47,458 nucleotides of DNA from Candidatus Eisenbacteria bacterium (GTDB lineage: Bacteria; Eisenbacteria; RBG-16-71-46; SZUA-252): assembly GCA_005893305.1 (NCBI GenBank), contig VBOZ01000007.1:1-47458 (forward strand). Direction: 5' to 3'. The translations under genes and the position numbers were made by a program. A model generated the notes under the pieces. The model made no database searches. It had not been told where the DNA came from and saw only the letters and a program-made list of their open reading frames with translations. How positions within the stretch are numbered: position 1 is the stretch's first letter; every line of letters starts with the position of its first letter. Of the stretch, positions 8,725-17,934 are shown piece by piece.

Positions 8725-9431
8725 CCCAGCCCCAGGTGCTCCAGCTCCTCTTCGTCGAATCCCAGGTAATGGCCATATTCGTGGAGGAGCGTGATCTTGA
8801 TCTCCTTCGACACCTCCGAGCGCGACCGCCCGGCCCGTTCGAGGTTCCGCTGATAGAGGAGCACGACGTTCGGATACCCGGACGGAGCGACGACCATCTC
8901 TCCGACGGTCGTGCCCACGAAGAGCCCAAGCACTTCCGGCGTGATGTGAGGGGCTCGCTCCGCGATCGCGGCCGTCGGCTTGGCTTCCACGAGGACGGGA
9001 ACCTGCGCGACCGCCGAGCGGATCACCTCGGGGAGCGACTCCAGCACCTTGTCGAGGATCGCGCGGAAGTCCGCCGCGGTCGTCCGCACGGGAAGGGGGT
9101 ATTCGCGCGGGGCAAGCTCGTGCGCGCGGGCGAAGAGCTTGTCAGCGTCCGCGAACTCGCCGCGCGCCTCGAGAATCCGGGCCTCGAGATCGACGCGCTC
9201 CGGATCGTCCTCCTCGGTCGTGGCAGGGGTCAGGGCGCGCACGTAGCGCAGCGCCTCGGCGGTCCGCCAGAGCATCTCGAGGGCTTCGACCCTGCCCAGC
9301 GCGGCGCCCCAGTGCTCGGGATCCGCCTGGAGCGCCTGCTCGAACAATTGGAGGGCGCGCTCGTACTCGCCTGCCTCGAGCGCCTTGTCCCCCTCGTCGA
9401 TCAGAGCGTCGACGGTGGGCTCGGGGGCCAT
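8721..9431 (-). CDS. TPR-zincin: tetratricopeptide repeats plus minimal metallopeptidase domain
   Basis: 236 residues. The N-terminal half (about 5-110) is TPR-like (EAGEYERALQLFEQALQADP, ARGEFADADKLFARAHELAP). The C-terminal part has the zinc-protease signature LLHEYGHYLGF close to the end, preceded by PNVVLLYQRNLE, as in the short metallopeptidase family once called DUF1025. No signal peptide is seen, so it is probably cytoplasmic. The target is unknown. It starts 11 bases after the lipoprotein stop and its stop is fused to the next start, so it is clearly part of the operon. Confidence 0.83.
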   Translation of the reverse strand: MAPEPTVDALIDEGDKALEAGEYERALQLFEQALQADPEHWGAALGRVEALEMLWRTAEALRYVRALTPATTEEDDPERVDLEARILEARGEFADADKLFARAHELAPREYPLPVRTTAADFRAILDKVLESLPEVIRSAVAQVPVLVEAKPTAAIAERAPHITPEVLGLFVGTTVGEMVVAPSGYPNVVLLYQRNLERAGRSRSEVSKEIKITLLHEYGHYLGFDEEELEHLGLG

Positions 9432-9441
9432 CGAAACCTGC

Positions 9442-9900
9442 CTAGGAGCCTTCCGGGGCCGGGTTGTCGGCGGCGGTGGCGCGGATGGTGTGGTCGAGGA
9501 GCGTGTCGACGTCGTCCAGAACGGGATTCAGCTTCTCCACCTCCGACCGGATCGCGTCCATGTCAGTCGAGTTGACCCACTGGTTGATCGACGTGAGCAT
9601 CCTCCGGCCCGACGCAAGCTCGATCGCCAGGTGCTCCCGGTCGACGAGGTTCATCGCCGAGGATTTCGCCCAGATCTCGTCGAAGCGGGTGCTGATCCCC
9701 TGGAGGCTGCGCGACACGCCGTCGATCTCGCCCGCGGCGACGGCGCGGTTGAGCCCGGCCCGGTTGTCCGCCAGGGCCTGCTTCAGCTCTTCGAACTCCT
9801 TGGGCGAGCCGCCCTTTCCCGCCAGCGTCTGGCAGGAGCAGAGCGAGAGCGCGAGGACGCCCGCGAGGGCTAGAGCAGGTAGACGATCGTGAACACGCAT
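9442..9900 (-). CDS. Small lipoprotein, function unknown
   Basis: 152 residues from the ATG at 9900. A short hydrophobic segment (ALALAGVLALSLCSC) ends in a lipobox-like cysteine, so the product is likely a lipoprotein. The mature part is helical and charged (EFEELKQALADNRAGLNRAV, VSRSLQGISTRFDEIW) and could form a coiled coil. No family recognised. It overlaps the 3' end of cox3 by 31 bases, which is more than the usual stop-start overlap. The long upstream extension of this frame is antisense-like to cox3 and not real. Confidence 0.7.
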   Translation of the reverse strand: MRVHDRLPALALAGVLALSLCSCQTLAGKGGSPKEFEELKQALADNRAGLNRAVAAGEIDGVSRSLQGISTRFDEIWAKSSAMNLVDREHLAIELASGRRMLTSINQWVNSTDMDAIRSEVEKLNPVLDDVDTLLDHTIRATAADNPAPEGS

Positions 9901-10646
9901 ATCCACACCGCGTCGACGAAGTGCCAGTACCAGGAAGCGGCCAGGAACGGGAAGTGCTGCTCCGGCGTCATGAGGTTCCGGATCCCGGCCCCGTAGACCA
10001 CGTTCAGGAAGATGATCCCGACCAGCACGTGGAGGCCATGGAATCCGGTGAGCATGAAAAAGGTCGTGCCGAAGATGGTGCTCTTCACGTTGAATCCCAG
10101 GCCGTTCAGAAATCCGTACTCGTAGGCCTGGCCGCACAGGAAGAGCGCGCCGAGAAAGATCGTCATGAGGAGCGCGGCGATCATCCCGTCCTTGCGGCCC
10201 TTCTCCAGCGCGACGTGTCCCAGGTGGAGCGTCACGCTGCTGGAGAGGAGGATGACGGTGTTCACCGCGGGGACGAGGATCTCGAAGTGCGGCATCCCTT
10301 CCGGCGGCCAGATCTTGGCGTGGTGCCGCGCGTAAAAGAGGGCCGCGAAGAAGGCGCCGAAGATCATCGCCTCGGAAGCGATGAAGAACGCGAACATACG
10401 CTTCAGGCGGGAATCCGCCTCCACCGCGTCCCGTCCGAAGAATTTGTCCCGCAGAAGCTCGCCCCACCAGCGGCCGGCGCCGCTCAGGGCGACGAATAGG
10501 CCCGCGGCGATCACCGCGAGGCCGCCCTTCCAGCCGTGCGCGCTCGCGACGATGCCGACCGGGATGAGTCCCACTCCGATCGCGGTGATGATCGGCCAGT
10601 GGCTCGGGACGGGATCGTGGGAGTGATGCTCTACGGTCGCGACCAT
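9870..10646 (-). CDS. Cytochrome c oxidase subunit III (heme-copper oxidase)
   Basis: 258 residues from the ATG at 10646, which follows a GGAGAA ribosome site. This integral membrane subunit of the aa3-type oxidase family has five or more predicted membrane helices. Family motifs include FAFFIASEAMIFGAFFAALF, VNTVILLSSSVTLHLG, FFMLTGFHGLHVLVGI and the C-terminal SWYWHFVDAVWICVF. Subunits I and II are absent from the window; the gene is 89 bases downstream of the RND pump gene instead. It may serve an oxidase encoded elsewhere. Confidence 0.92.
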   Translation of the reverse strand: MVATVEHHSHDPVPSHWPIITAIGVGLIPVGIVASAHGWKGGLAVIAAGLFVALSGAGRWWGELLRDKFFGRDAVEADSRLKRMFAFFIASEAMIFGAFFAALFYARHHAKIWPPEGMPHFEILVPAVNTVILLSSSVTLHLGHVALEKGRKDGMIAALLMTIFLGALFLCGQAYEYGFLNGLGFNVKSTIFGTTFFMLTGFHGLHVLVGIIFLNVVYGAGIRNLMTPEQHFPFLAASWYWHFVDAVWICVFTIVYLL

Positions 10647-10735
10647 CGATTCTCCTCGCGAGGGAACGATCGGTATCGGCCCGCTATCTTGCCCCGGAGG
10701 AGACGGTCCCGCAAGGGTTTTCGGCCGACCGGGCG

Positions 10736-13700
10736 TCAGTCGATCTTGCGAGTGCCGCCGAGCGAGCCGGCCGGCTCGCCCATTGGGATCGGGCCCGCCG
10801 GGTGTCCGCTGGGTGCGGCGCGCTGGCGCGCGGGCTCCCCGCTCACGCCGGCTGCGATCTCCGGCGCCTGGACGTGCGTGAACCGCGCGAGAATCCGGTA
10901 AACGACCGGAACGAGAAGGAGCGTCAGGAAGGTCGAGAAGAGGAGCCCGCCGACCACCGCGACGCCGAGCGGGCGACGCGATTCGGCTCCGGCCCCAAGG
11001 CCCATCGCCAGGGGCAGCACTCCGAAGATCGTCGCGAAGGAGGTCATGAGAATCGGGCGGAGCCGGATCTTGGAAGCTTCGACGACCGCCTCCGTCACCT
11101 CCAGCCCACGGGCGCGAAGCTGGTTCGCGTACTCCACGATCAGAATCGAGTTCTTCGTGACGAGCCCGATGAGCATGATGAGCCCGATCTGCGAGAAGAT
11201 GTTCATGCTCTGCCCGAAGACGAAGAGCGAGATAATCGCCCCGACGACCGCGAGCGGAACCGAGAGGAGAATCGTGAGCGGATGGATGAAACTCTCGAAC
11301 TGCGCCGCGAGCACCAGGTAGATGAACACGACGGCCAGGAGGAAGAGGAAGTAGAGGCTGCCGCTCGACTCGCGGAATTCCTTCGACTGTCCGCCCAGCT
11401 CCCGCTTCACTCCGGCCGGGAGCTTCGTGCTCATGATCAGGTCGAGATCGTTGAGCGCTTTCCCGAGGCTGACCCCTGGGACGAGATTCGCCGTGATCGT
11501 CGCCGACCGCTGCCGGTTGTAGTGATTGAGCTCCTTCGGCGCCACCGTCTCCTGGACCTTGACCACGTTGGCCAGCTGCACCAGCCCGCCGTTCCCGCGT
11601 AGATAGATCTCGGGGATCGCGGCCGGGGTCGACCGATCGGTCGGCTTGAGCTGGGCGATCACGTCGTATTGCTTGGTTCCCCGCTTGAACTCGGAGATTG
11701 CCTTGCCGCCCAGGAAGGTCTCGAGCGTGCCGCCGATGTCGGTCACCGAGACCCCGACCTGCGCGGCGCGGTCGCGGTCGATCGCGATGTCGAGCTGGGG
11801 CTTGTTCAGCCTGAGGTCCGTGTCGAGGTTGACGAGGTAGCCGAGCTTCTGGGCCTCGCCCATCATGGTCCCGACGGCCTGGCCGAGCGTTTCGTAGTCC
11901 TGCGCCTGGAGGACGTATTCGACCGGCGAGGAGGAGAAGCTGCCGCCCAGGCTGGGCGGATTGATCACGAAGGCGAGCACGCCCGGGATGCCGAGGAGCC
12001 TGGGAAAGAGCTGCTGGACGATCTCCTGCTGCGACCTGGCGCGGTAGATCGGCACCTGGATCATGGAGAGGATCGGGAGCGGCGTCGGGATCCACTGCTT
12101 CGGCCGCTCGGCTATCGGCTTCAAGCTCAGGAAGAGGAACCCGTTCGTCACGCGGCCCGGCCCTCCGAACCCAAGGCCGGTCGCGGTGAAGAGCCCCCTC
12201 CGCTCCGGGAGCGGCATGAGGATCGACTCCACTTCACGCATGTAGCGGTCCGTGTACTCGAGGGTCGAGCCCTCCGGCGCGATCACGATGCCGAAGCCCA
12301 CGCCCCGATCCTCGACCGGGACCAACTCCTGCCGCATGTGCAAGAACGCCACGACGCTCACGGCGACGAAGATCCCCGCCACCACCAACACGCGCCACGC
12401 GCTCCGAATCGCTCCGCGGAGGAGGCGGTCGTAGAACGTGTTCAGCCAGTGGAAGAAGCCGTCGAACGTGCGCGAGGCCCACGAGTCCCCGCCGCCGTGC
12501 AGCGGCCGGAGCATGCGCGAGCAGAGCATCGGCGTGAGCGAAAGCGCGACGAATCCCGAGATCAGAACGGCGACCGCCACCGTGAGCCCGAACTCGTTGA
12601 AGAGGCGGCCGACCGTTCCTTGCAGGAAGGCGACGGGGATGAAGACCGCGACGAGCGAGATCGTGGTGGCCATGATCGCGAAGCCGATCTCGTTGGCGCC
12701 GTCGAGCGCGGCGCGGAGGCGCGGCTTTCCCAGCTCCATGTGCCGATAGACGTTTTCGAGCATGACGATGGCGTCGTCGACCACGAGCCCGATCGCGAGC
12801 ACCAATGCGAGCAGCGTCAGGATGTTGATCGTGAATCCGAGGAAGTAGGCCACCGCGAGCGCGCCGACGATCGAGACCGGGATCGCGACGGCGGGGATGA
12901 ACGTCGCGCGGAAGCTCTTTAGGAAGATCAGAATGACGAGCACCACGAGGCACATCGCCACCACGATCGTGTGCGAGACCTCGGTGATCGAATCTTGAAT
13001 GAACGACGAGGAATCGTAGGCGACGTCGAGCTTCATTCCCGCCGGGACGAGCTTCTGGAGCTCCGGAAGCGACCTTCGAACCTCGCCCGCCACCTCCAGC
13101 GTGCTCGCGTTCTTCTGCTTCACGATGCCGAGCCCGACCGCCTGCTGCCCGTTCCAGCGGGCCGCGGTGCGCTCGTCCTCCGGCCCGACCTCGACGCTGG
13201 CCACGTCGCCCAGGCGGACGATGTCGGTACCGTGCTGCGCGATGACGATCGAGGCGAACTCCTCGGGCTTGGTCAGCTCGCCTCGCGTGCGGACCGCGAA
13301 CTCGCGGTTCGTGCCCTCCACGCGTCCGCCCGGAATCTCCGCGTTCTCGGAGCTGACGGCGCGCTCGACGTCCTGGGTCGTGACGCGATGGCTCGCCATG
13401 AGCTGCGAGTCGAGCCAGACGCGCATCGCGTAACGCCGCTCGCCGCCGATGAACACCGATCCGACGCCGGGGAGCCGCTGGAGCCTCTCTTTGAGCACGA
13501 CGTCGGCCATCTCGCTCAGCTCGAGGCCGCTGTGACGGTCGCTCGACAGGGCGATCCAGAAGATCGGCTGCGCGTTCACGTCCACCTTCGCCACGATCGG
13601 GTCATCCGCCTCGCGCGGCAGCCGGCCTCGGACGCGCGCCACTCGATCGCGGACATCGTTGGCCGCCTGCTCCACGTCGCGCGACAGCTCGAACTCGATC

Positions 13701-13975
13701 GTGATGACCGAGCCCTGCTCCCGGCTCGACGAATTGATGGTCTTCACCGCCTCCAGGGTGGCGAACTGCTCCTCCAGGACGTCGGTGATCTCGGTCTCGA
13801 TGACATTCGGGCTGGCGCCGCGGTAGAAGGTAGTCACCGAGACGATCGGCGGGTCGATGTCGGGGTACTCGCGCACGGGGAGGCGTGAGAACGCGATGAC
13901 CCCGAACAGGATGATCGCGAGGCTCATGACCGTCGCGGCGACGGGACGCTGGATCGAGACTTCGCTCAGCTTCAT
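10736..13975 (-). CDS. RND multidrug/solute efflux pump, inner-membrane transporter (HAE1/AcrB family)
   Basis: 1079 residues, full length for the family. It exports hydrophobic substrates using the proton gradient in a tripartite complex with an adaptor and a TolC channel. The N-terminal helix (MKLSEVSIQRPVAATVMSLA) and REYPDIDPP motif are typical. The proton-relay aspartate pair is visible in GLVVDDAIVMLENVYRHME, and SLTPMLCSRML and the C-terminal helix bundle (GLVTKNSILIVEYANQLR) are intact. It starts in ATGA overlap with the adaptor gene. A poorly conserved Pro/Gly/Arg-rich tail of about 35 residues ends the protein. Substrate unknown. Confidence 0.96.
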   Translation of the reverse strand: MKLSEVSIQRPVAATVMSLAIILFGVIAFSRLPVREYPDIDPPIVSVTTFYRGASPNVIETEITDVLEEQFATLEAVKTINSSSREQGSVITIEFELSRDVEQAANDVRDRVARVRGRLPREADDPIVAKVDVNAQPIFWIALSSDRHSGLELSEMADVVLKERLQRLPGVGSVFIGGERRYAMRVWLDSQLMASHRVTTQDVERAVSSENAEIPGGRVEGTNREFAVRTRGELTKPEEFASIVIAQHGTDIVRLGDVASVEVGPEDERTAARWNGQQAVGLGIVKQKNASTLEVAGEVRRSLPELQKLVPAGMKLDVAYDSSSFIQDSITEVSHTIVVAMCLVVLVILIFLKSFRATFIPAVAIPVSIVGALAVAYFLGFTINILTLLALVLAIGLVVDDAIVMLENVYRHMELGKPRLRAALDGANEIGFAIMATTISLVAVFIPVAFLQGTVGRLFNEFGLTVAVAVLISGFVALSLTPMLCSRMLRPLHGGGDSWASRTFDGFFHWLNTFYDRLLRGAIRSAWRVLVVAGIFVAVSVVAFLHMRQELVPVEDRGVGFGIVIAPEGSTLEYTDRYMREVESILMPLPERRGLFTATGLGFGGPGRVTNGFLFLSLKPIAERPKQWIPTPLPILSMIQVPIYRARSQQEIVQQLFPRLLGIPGVLAFVINPPSLGGSFSSSPVEYVLQAQDYETLGQAVGTMMGEAQKLGYLVNLDTDLRLNKPQLDIAIDRDRAAQVGVSVTDIGGTLETFLGGKAISEFKRGTKQYDVIAQLKPTDRSTPAAIPEIYLRGNGGLVQLANVVKVQETVAPKELNHYNRQRSATITANLVPGVSLGKALNDLDLIMSTKLPAGVKRELGGQSKEFRESSGSLYFLFLLAVVFIYLVLAAQFESFIHPLTILLSVPLAVVGAIISLFVFGQSMNIFSQIGLIMLIGLVTKNSILIVEYANQLRARGLEVTEAVVEASKIRLRPILMTSFATIFGVLPLAMGLGAGAESRRPLGVAVVGGLLFSTFLTLLLVPVVYRILARFTHVQAPEIAAGVSGEPARQRAAPSGHPAGPIPMGEPAGSLGGTRKID

Positions 13976-14508
13976 TTGCCGCTCTTCTCCCCCGGCTTCG
14001 CGGCGGGGCTCTTCCCGGGCGCCGCGCCCTTGCCCGCATTGGCGCCGCCGGCCGCGGCGCCGCCGGGCGCGCCACCGCCCGCACCGCCCGCGCCTCCACC
14101 GCCCTGCGACTGGATCGGGATTACCTTGGCCGTCTCGAAGAGCTTCTGGTGCCCGGCCACCACCACGCGCTGGCCAGGCTCCAGGCCCTGGACCACCTCC
14201 ACCTCGTCGGAAAGGCGGGTGCCGAGCGTCACGGCACGGCGCGAGACGGTGCTATCGGCCTGCACGACGTACACGAGCGTCTGATTCCCCTCGGCGAACA
14301 CCGCTTCGTTCGGGATGGTGAGCGCGTTCATCCGCTCGCTCAGCACGACCGAAGCGTTGGCCGACATGCCCGGCCGGAACTTGCCGCCCGGATTCCTCAC
14401 GCGCGCGGTCACGCGGGCGCTCCGGGTCTCCGGGTCGAGGACGGGATCGATCACGTCGATCCGGCCCGAGAGGGCGTAGCCGGGATAGGCGGTCGTCGAG
14501 ACCGACAC
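13972..14508 (-). CDS. RND periplasmic adaptor, C-terminal part after a frameshift
   Basis: This is the second half of the adaptor that begins at 15158, in a different reading frame. It contains the beta-barrel and membrane-proximal regions (YPGYALSGRIDVIDPVLDPE, FRPGMSANASVVL, LTIPNEAVFAEG, QGLEPGQRVVVAG) and ends in a Gly/Ala/Lys-rich low-complexity tail. The family sequence continues without a gap if one base is added in the G run of codons TAC TTG GGA (plus-strand CCC at 14530-14532): the frame then reads YLG-KLKAGAPVSVST. The stop overlaps the RND pump start in ATGA, so the 3' part is still under operon constraint. The ATG/GTG at 14508 is probably not a real start. Confidence 0.75.
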   Translation of the reverse strand: MSVSTTAYPGYALSGRIDVIDPVLDPETRSARVTARVRNPGGKFRPGMSANASVVLSERMNALTIPNEAVFAEGNQTLVYVVQADSTVSRRAVTLGTRLSDEVEVVQGLEPGQRVVVAGHQKLFETAKVIPIQSQGGGGAGGAGGGAPGGAAAGGANAGKGAAPGKSPAAKPGEKSGK

Positions 14509-15158
14509 GGGCGCGCCAGCCTTGAGCTTCCCAAGTACCGCTCGGGAGCCGAGAAGATGACCTTCAGCTCGGAGATCCGGGCCAGGTCGGTGATCGCGTC
14601 CCCCACCTTCAAGTACGCGCCCGGGCTCACGCGCTTCGAGCCGACGACGCCGTCGAAGGGAGCCTTGATCTGAGCTTTCGAGAGCCGGGTGTCGGCGAGG
14701 GCGAGGTTCGCCTCGGCGACCTTCAATGCGGCCCCGGCGTCGTCGAGATCTTGCGCCGATCCGGCGCCCTGCTCGACCACGCTCTTTACGCGCTCGTAGG
14801 TCGAGCGGGCCTGGTCGCGAATCGCGGAGGTCCGGTCGACTTCCGCCTTCGGCTGCGCGTCGTCGAGCTGCGCCAGGAGCGCTCCCTTCTCCACGGGCCT
14901 CCCCTCTCGATACGGAAGGCTGACGACGTTCGCGGCGATTTCCGTCGCGACCGTGATCGCGTCCCCGGCCTCGATGCTGCCGACTGCCTCGAATCGATCG
15001 AAGACGGTTTCTTTGGAAGCGACGGCGGTTTCGACCGGCATCGGGGGCATGGAGAAACCGCCCCCCGGCCCGCCGCGGGCGCAGCCGACCGCGGCGAGCG
15101 CGATGACCGCGAACGCGACGCGAAGTCGGACGCGCGAGAAACTTGGGACCAGGATCAT
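14451..15158 (-). CDS. RND periplasmic adaptor (membrane fusion protein), N-terminal part, frameshifted
   Basis: The adaptor bridges the RND pump and the TolC channel. The N-terminus is a lipoprotein signal (AVIALAAVGCARG). It is followed by the lipoyl-like half motif (EAGDAITVATEIAANVVSL), a short alpha-hairpin (IRDQARSTYERVKSVVEQG) and the second lipoyl half (KAQIKAPFDGVVGSKRVSPG). After FSAPERYLG the frame goes wrong (about 14530), and the last roughly 25 residues to the stop at 14451 are not family-like. The rest of the adaptor lies in another frame (13972-14508). A single missing base in a G run explains this. It may be a sequence error or a true mutation. The start ATG overlaps the tolC stop in ATGA. 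Confidence 0.78.
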   Translation of the reverse strand: MILVPSFSRVRLRVAFAVIALAAVGCARGGPGGGFSMPPMPVETAVASKETVFDRFEAVGSIEAGDAITVATEIAANVVSLPYREGRPVEKGALLAQLDDAQPKAEVDRTSAIRDQARSTYERVKSVVEQGAGSAQDLDDAGAALKVAEANLALADTRLSKAQIKAPFDGVVGSKRVSPGAYLKVGDAITDLARISELKVIFSAPERYLGSSRLARPCRSRRPPIPATPSRAGST

Positions 15159-16780
15159 GGCTTCGAATTCCCTCCGCTGGTTGCTCTGGCCGGATACGTG
15201 CCTGAGGTCAGGAATCGCAGTGACGCCGCGGCCTTTGCCGTGCGCACAAGTGCGGACGAGTACCGCTGCTGGGCCGACGCCAGGTCCGCCCCGAGACGGA
15301 CCAGCTCGAACGCGGTGGTACGTCCATTATTGTACTGAAGCACGCCGATGCGCACCTGTTCTCGCGCGGCCTGCGCCCCGCTCTGCGCGGCTTCGAACCG
15401 GCGCCCCGCCCGGACGAGCGCCCGGTGCGCGCTTCGAACATCGTCCTCCAGGACGCGGCGCGCCGACTCGTAGTCCTCGGCCGCCCGATCCGACTCGGCG
15501 CGCAGACGATCGTGCTCCCCTCTCCCTTCGCGCAGGAACAGCGGGAACGAGAACTCGAGTCCCGCGCTCCACGTCGGAAAGTCCCGCTGATTCACCTGCG
15601 ACCAGGCGTCGCCGAAGTTTCCGTTCATGTTGGTCACGAGCGTGTCGGTCCCGAAGATCACCGTTCGTCCCTTGCCGGCGAGGCCTCGCCCACCGAGAGT
15701 CCCCACGAAGTTGAGCGTGGGAAACCGGTTCCATGCGGCGCCCTGCGTCCGGGCTTTCGCGGCGGCCCAATCGCGCTCTTTCGCCCGGAGCTCGCGGTTC
15801 TCGCGCAGCGCGCGCGCGACGACGGAATCCTCGGGCTCGATCGCGAAGCTCGAGGGCGGGTCGTCGACAGGATGATATCGGGGCAGCCCGCCGGATGGGC
15901 GGCGGCCGATCAAGGCCGCGAGCCGGTCGGAGATCTGATCGAGATCCTCCTCGCGGTCGAGCACCGCCTGTTCCCGCTCGGCGAGGAAGACGCGGGCGTT
16001 CGCCGGATCGTTGGGCCCGACGAGACCGGTGCGCGCCCTCACCTCGGACTGCGTGGCGAGCGCCTGCGCCTGGTCGCGGATGAGACGTCCGACCGCGAGG
16101 TCGCGCTCCGCGGCGTAGAGATCCCAATAGACCTGCTCGACCAGAGCCTCCACGCCGAGGATCACGTCGTCGTAGCGCGCCATCGCGGCCTCGGTCTCGC
16201 GCTTCGTGGCCTTGGCTTCGCTCCCGGTACCGGGACCGAAACCCTTGAGGAGGGGCTGGCGCACCAGGATTCGTCCGTTCGCGTCGTACTGGGGATTCAC
16301 CGCCGCGAACGCGGAGTTGGACTCGCTCCTCGAGGCGTCCAGGATGGCTTCGATGTCGGTGCCGAAGGGGAGCGTGATCCTCGCCCCGCCGGTGCCGGCG
16401 GTCCGCTTCGTCTCGAGCACGTCCGCGCCCGAGAAGGGGGATGTCGTCGGCTGATGGTCTTTCGTCCGCGCGCCGGTAAGAAACAGCTCGGGGTCGAACG
16501 CTCCGCGCTCCCGCCGCTGCGTGCCCCGCGCCGCAGCGAGCGCGGCCGCGGCGGCCCGGGCCGCGGTCGAGCCGCCCTGGAGTGCCGCGTTGATGGCCTC
16601 CTGGAGCGTAAGGGGCGCCCCTTCGATCCGGGCCATGGCGCCCGCGAGAGCGCTGTCGGGGTTCACCGTGGAGGCCGTGCTGGTCTGCGCCGCGAGCGCC
16701 GGGGCGGGAATGGCCGTGTGGAATAGTAGCAAGCAGCTGAGCGCGACGCCGCAGGGGACGCCCCGGATGTCACACGACAC
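15155..16780 (-). CDS. TolC-family outer-membrane efflux channel
   Basis: 541 residues from a GTG at 16780 with a strong GGGAGGAA ribosome site. The N-terminus is a signal peptide (SCLLLFHTAIPAPALAAQ). Two outer-membrane-factor repeats follow, rich in Ala/Arg/Glu helices: LTLQEAINAALQGG and GILVRQPLLKGFGPG-type elements in the first half, and FSFPLFLREGRGEHDRLRAE plus LVRLGADLASAQQRY in the second. It supplies the outer-membrane exit for the RND pump encoded two genes downstream. Order channel, adaptor, pump, each joined by ATGA overlaps, indicates one transcript. It starts 50 bases after the HtrA-like gene, probably in the same operon. Confidence 0.92.
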   Translation of the reverse strand: MSCDIRGVPCGVALSCLLLFHTAIPAPALAAQTSTASTVNPDSALAGAMARIEGAPLTLQEAINAALQGGSTAARAAAAALAAARGTQRRERGAFDPELFLTGARTKDHQPTTSPFSGADVLETKRTAGTGGARITLPFGTDIEAILDASRSESNSAFAAVNPQYDANGRILVRQPLLKGFGPGTGSEAKATKRETEAAMARYDDVILGVEALVEQVYWDLYAAERDLAVGRLIRDQAQALATQSEVRARTGLVGPNDPANARVFLAEREQAVLDREEDLDQISDRLAALIGRRPSGGLPRYHPVDDPPSSFAIEPEDSVVARALRENRELRAKERDWAAAKARTQGAAWNRFPTLNFVGTLGGRGLAGKGRTVIFGTDTLVTNMNGNFGDAWSQVNQRDFPTWSAGLEFSFPLFLREGRGEHDRLRAESDRAAEDYESARRVLEDDVRSAHRALVRAGRRFEAAQSGAQAAREQVRIGVLQYNNGRTTAFELVRLGADLASAQQRYSSALVRTAKAAASLRFLTSGTYPARATSGGNSKP

Positions 16781-16830
16781 GCGTTCCTCCCTAAGGTCTC
16801 TAAGGCGCGAACGCGTCTCTTAGAGGATCG

Positions 16831-17874
16831 TCAAGAAGATTTGGATTCCCGGGGCACGACGTCCAAGTCGAGCCGCTCGACTCCTCGAATGATCTTGACC
16901 GTGGAGCTGACCCCGACCTCACGGTCGGTGAGCTTCGCCTGAAGGTCGTCGATCCCACGAATGGGCGCTTCGCTGAACGCCACAATCACATCGCCGGGTC
17001 GGAACCCGGCCTGCTCCGCAGGACTTCCCGGCTCGACGGCCTCCACGCGCACGCCGCTTTCGAACGGCAGGTGGAAGAAGCGCGTCACCTTCCGGGCGAT
17101 CGGCACGCTCTGGCCGGCGATTCCAATCGCGCTCCGGCGAACGCGCCCATCACGGATCAACTGCCCCGCCACCAGCTTGGCCGTGTTGACCGCGATGGCG
17201 AAGCAGATGCCCTGCGCGGGCATAATGACGGCTGAGTTTACACCGATTACGGTTCCTTGTGTCGTGACAAGAGGGCCGCCCGAATTTCCAGGGTTGAGCG
17301 CGGCGTCGGTCTGGATCACGTTGTCGATCAGCCTTCCGGACACGGACCGAAGCGACCGGCCGAGCGCGCTCACCACTCCCGCCGTGACCGTCGCCTGAAA
17401 TCCGTAGGGGCTGCCGATCGCGACGACCAGCTGACCCACGCGGACGTCCCGCGAATCGCCGAGGCGGGCGGGCGTGAGCTGGGCCGCGGTGATGCGCACC
17501 ACCGCGAGGTCCGTTTCGGGGTCATCGCCGACAAGATCCGCTTCATGGCGCTGCCCGTCGGGCAACGCGACCACGATGCGGGCGGCGTCATGTACGACGT
17601 GACTGTTGGTCAGGATGAACCCGTCCGGCGTGAACACGAAGCCGGAGCCGGCGCCCCCGTTTCCTCCCCGTCGCGACCCTCCCCGCGCGCGGCGCTCCAT
17701 CTCGATCGAAACGACGGAGGGGGCGACCGAATCCACGGCGCTGGTGACGGCCCGCGAGTAGGCGTCGAGGAGCTCCGCCGAATCATCCCTTGGGGGCACA
17801 ACCAACGGGGCGACGTCGGGCGCGGCGCTCGGAGCGGTGTCCGGGACGGCCCTTTCTGGCTCATGCGGTATCAT
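16831..17874 (-). CDS. HtrA/DegP-like trypsin-type serine protease with C-terminal PDZ domain
   Basis: 347 residues from the ATG at 17874. The catalytic triad is visible: His in LTNSHVVHDA, Asp in DPETDLAVVRI and Ser in NPGNSGGPLV. A PDZ domain follows (VEAVEPGSPAEQAGFRPGDV, DLQAKLTDREVG). In the family these proteases degrade or refold damaged envelope proteins. Here the N-terminus (MIPHEPERAVPDTAPSAAP) is acidic and Pro/Ala-rich with no signal peptide or membrane helix, and the region upstream in frame offers none either, so a cytoplasmic location or a misplaced start are both possible. It diverges from the hydrolase gene at 17935. Confidence 0.88.
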   Translation of the reverse strand: MIPHEPERAVPDTAPSAAPDVAPLVVPPRDDSAELLDAYSRAVTSAVDSVAPSVVSIEMERRARGGSRRGGNGGAGSGFVFTPDGFILTNSHVVHDAARIVVALPDGQRHEADLVGDDPETDLAVVRITAAQLTPARLGDSRDVRVGQLVVAIGSPYGFQATVTAGVVSALGRSLRSVSGRLIDNVIQTDAALNPGNSGGPLVTTQGTVIGVNSAVIMPAQGICFAIAVNTAKLVAGQLIRDGRVRRSAIGIAGQSVPIARKVTRFFHLPFESGVRVEAVEPGSPAEQAGFRPGDVIVAFSEAPIRGIDDLQAKLTDREVGVSSTVKIIRGVERLDLDVVPRESKSS

Positions 17875-17934
17875 GCAGCTTAGGATGCTGGAACCATCCA
17901 GGCGATGCAACGTTCGGGACTCCACGGGGTTGGA

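Noticed and set aside
11669-12922. Long plus-strand reading frame (417 codons) opposite the RND pump gene
   Set aside because: It is Arg/Asp/His-rich shadow coding in GC-rich DNA, without family motifs or a ribosome site. The RND pump on the other strand is certain.
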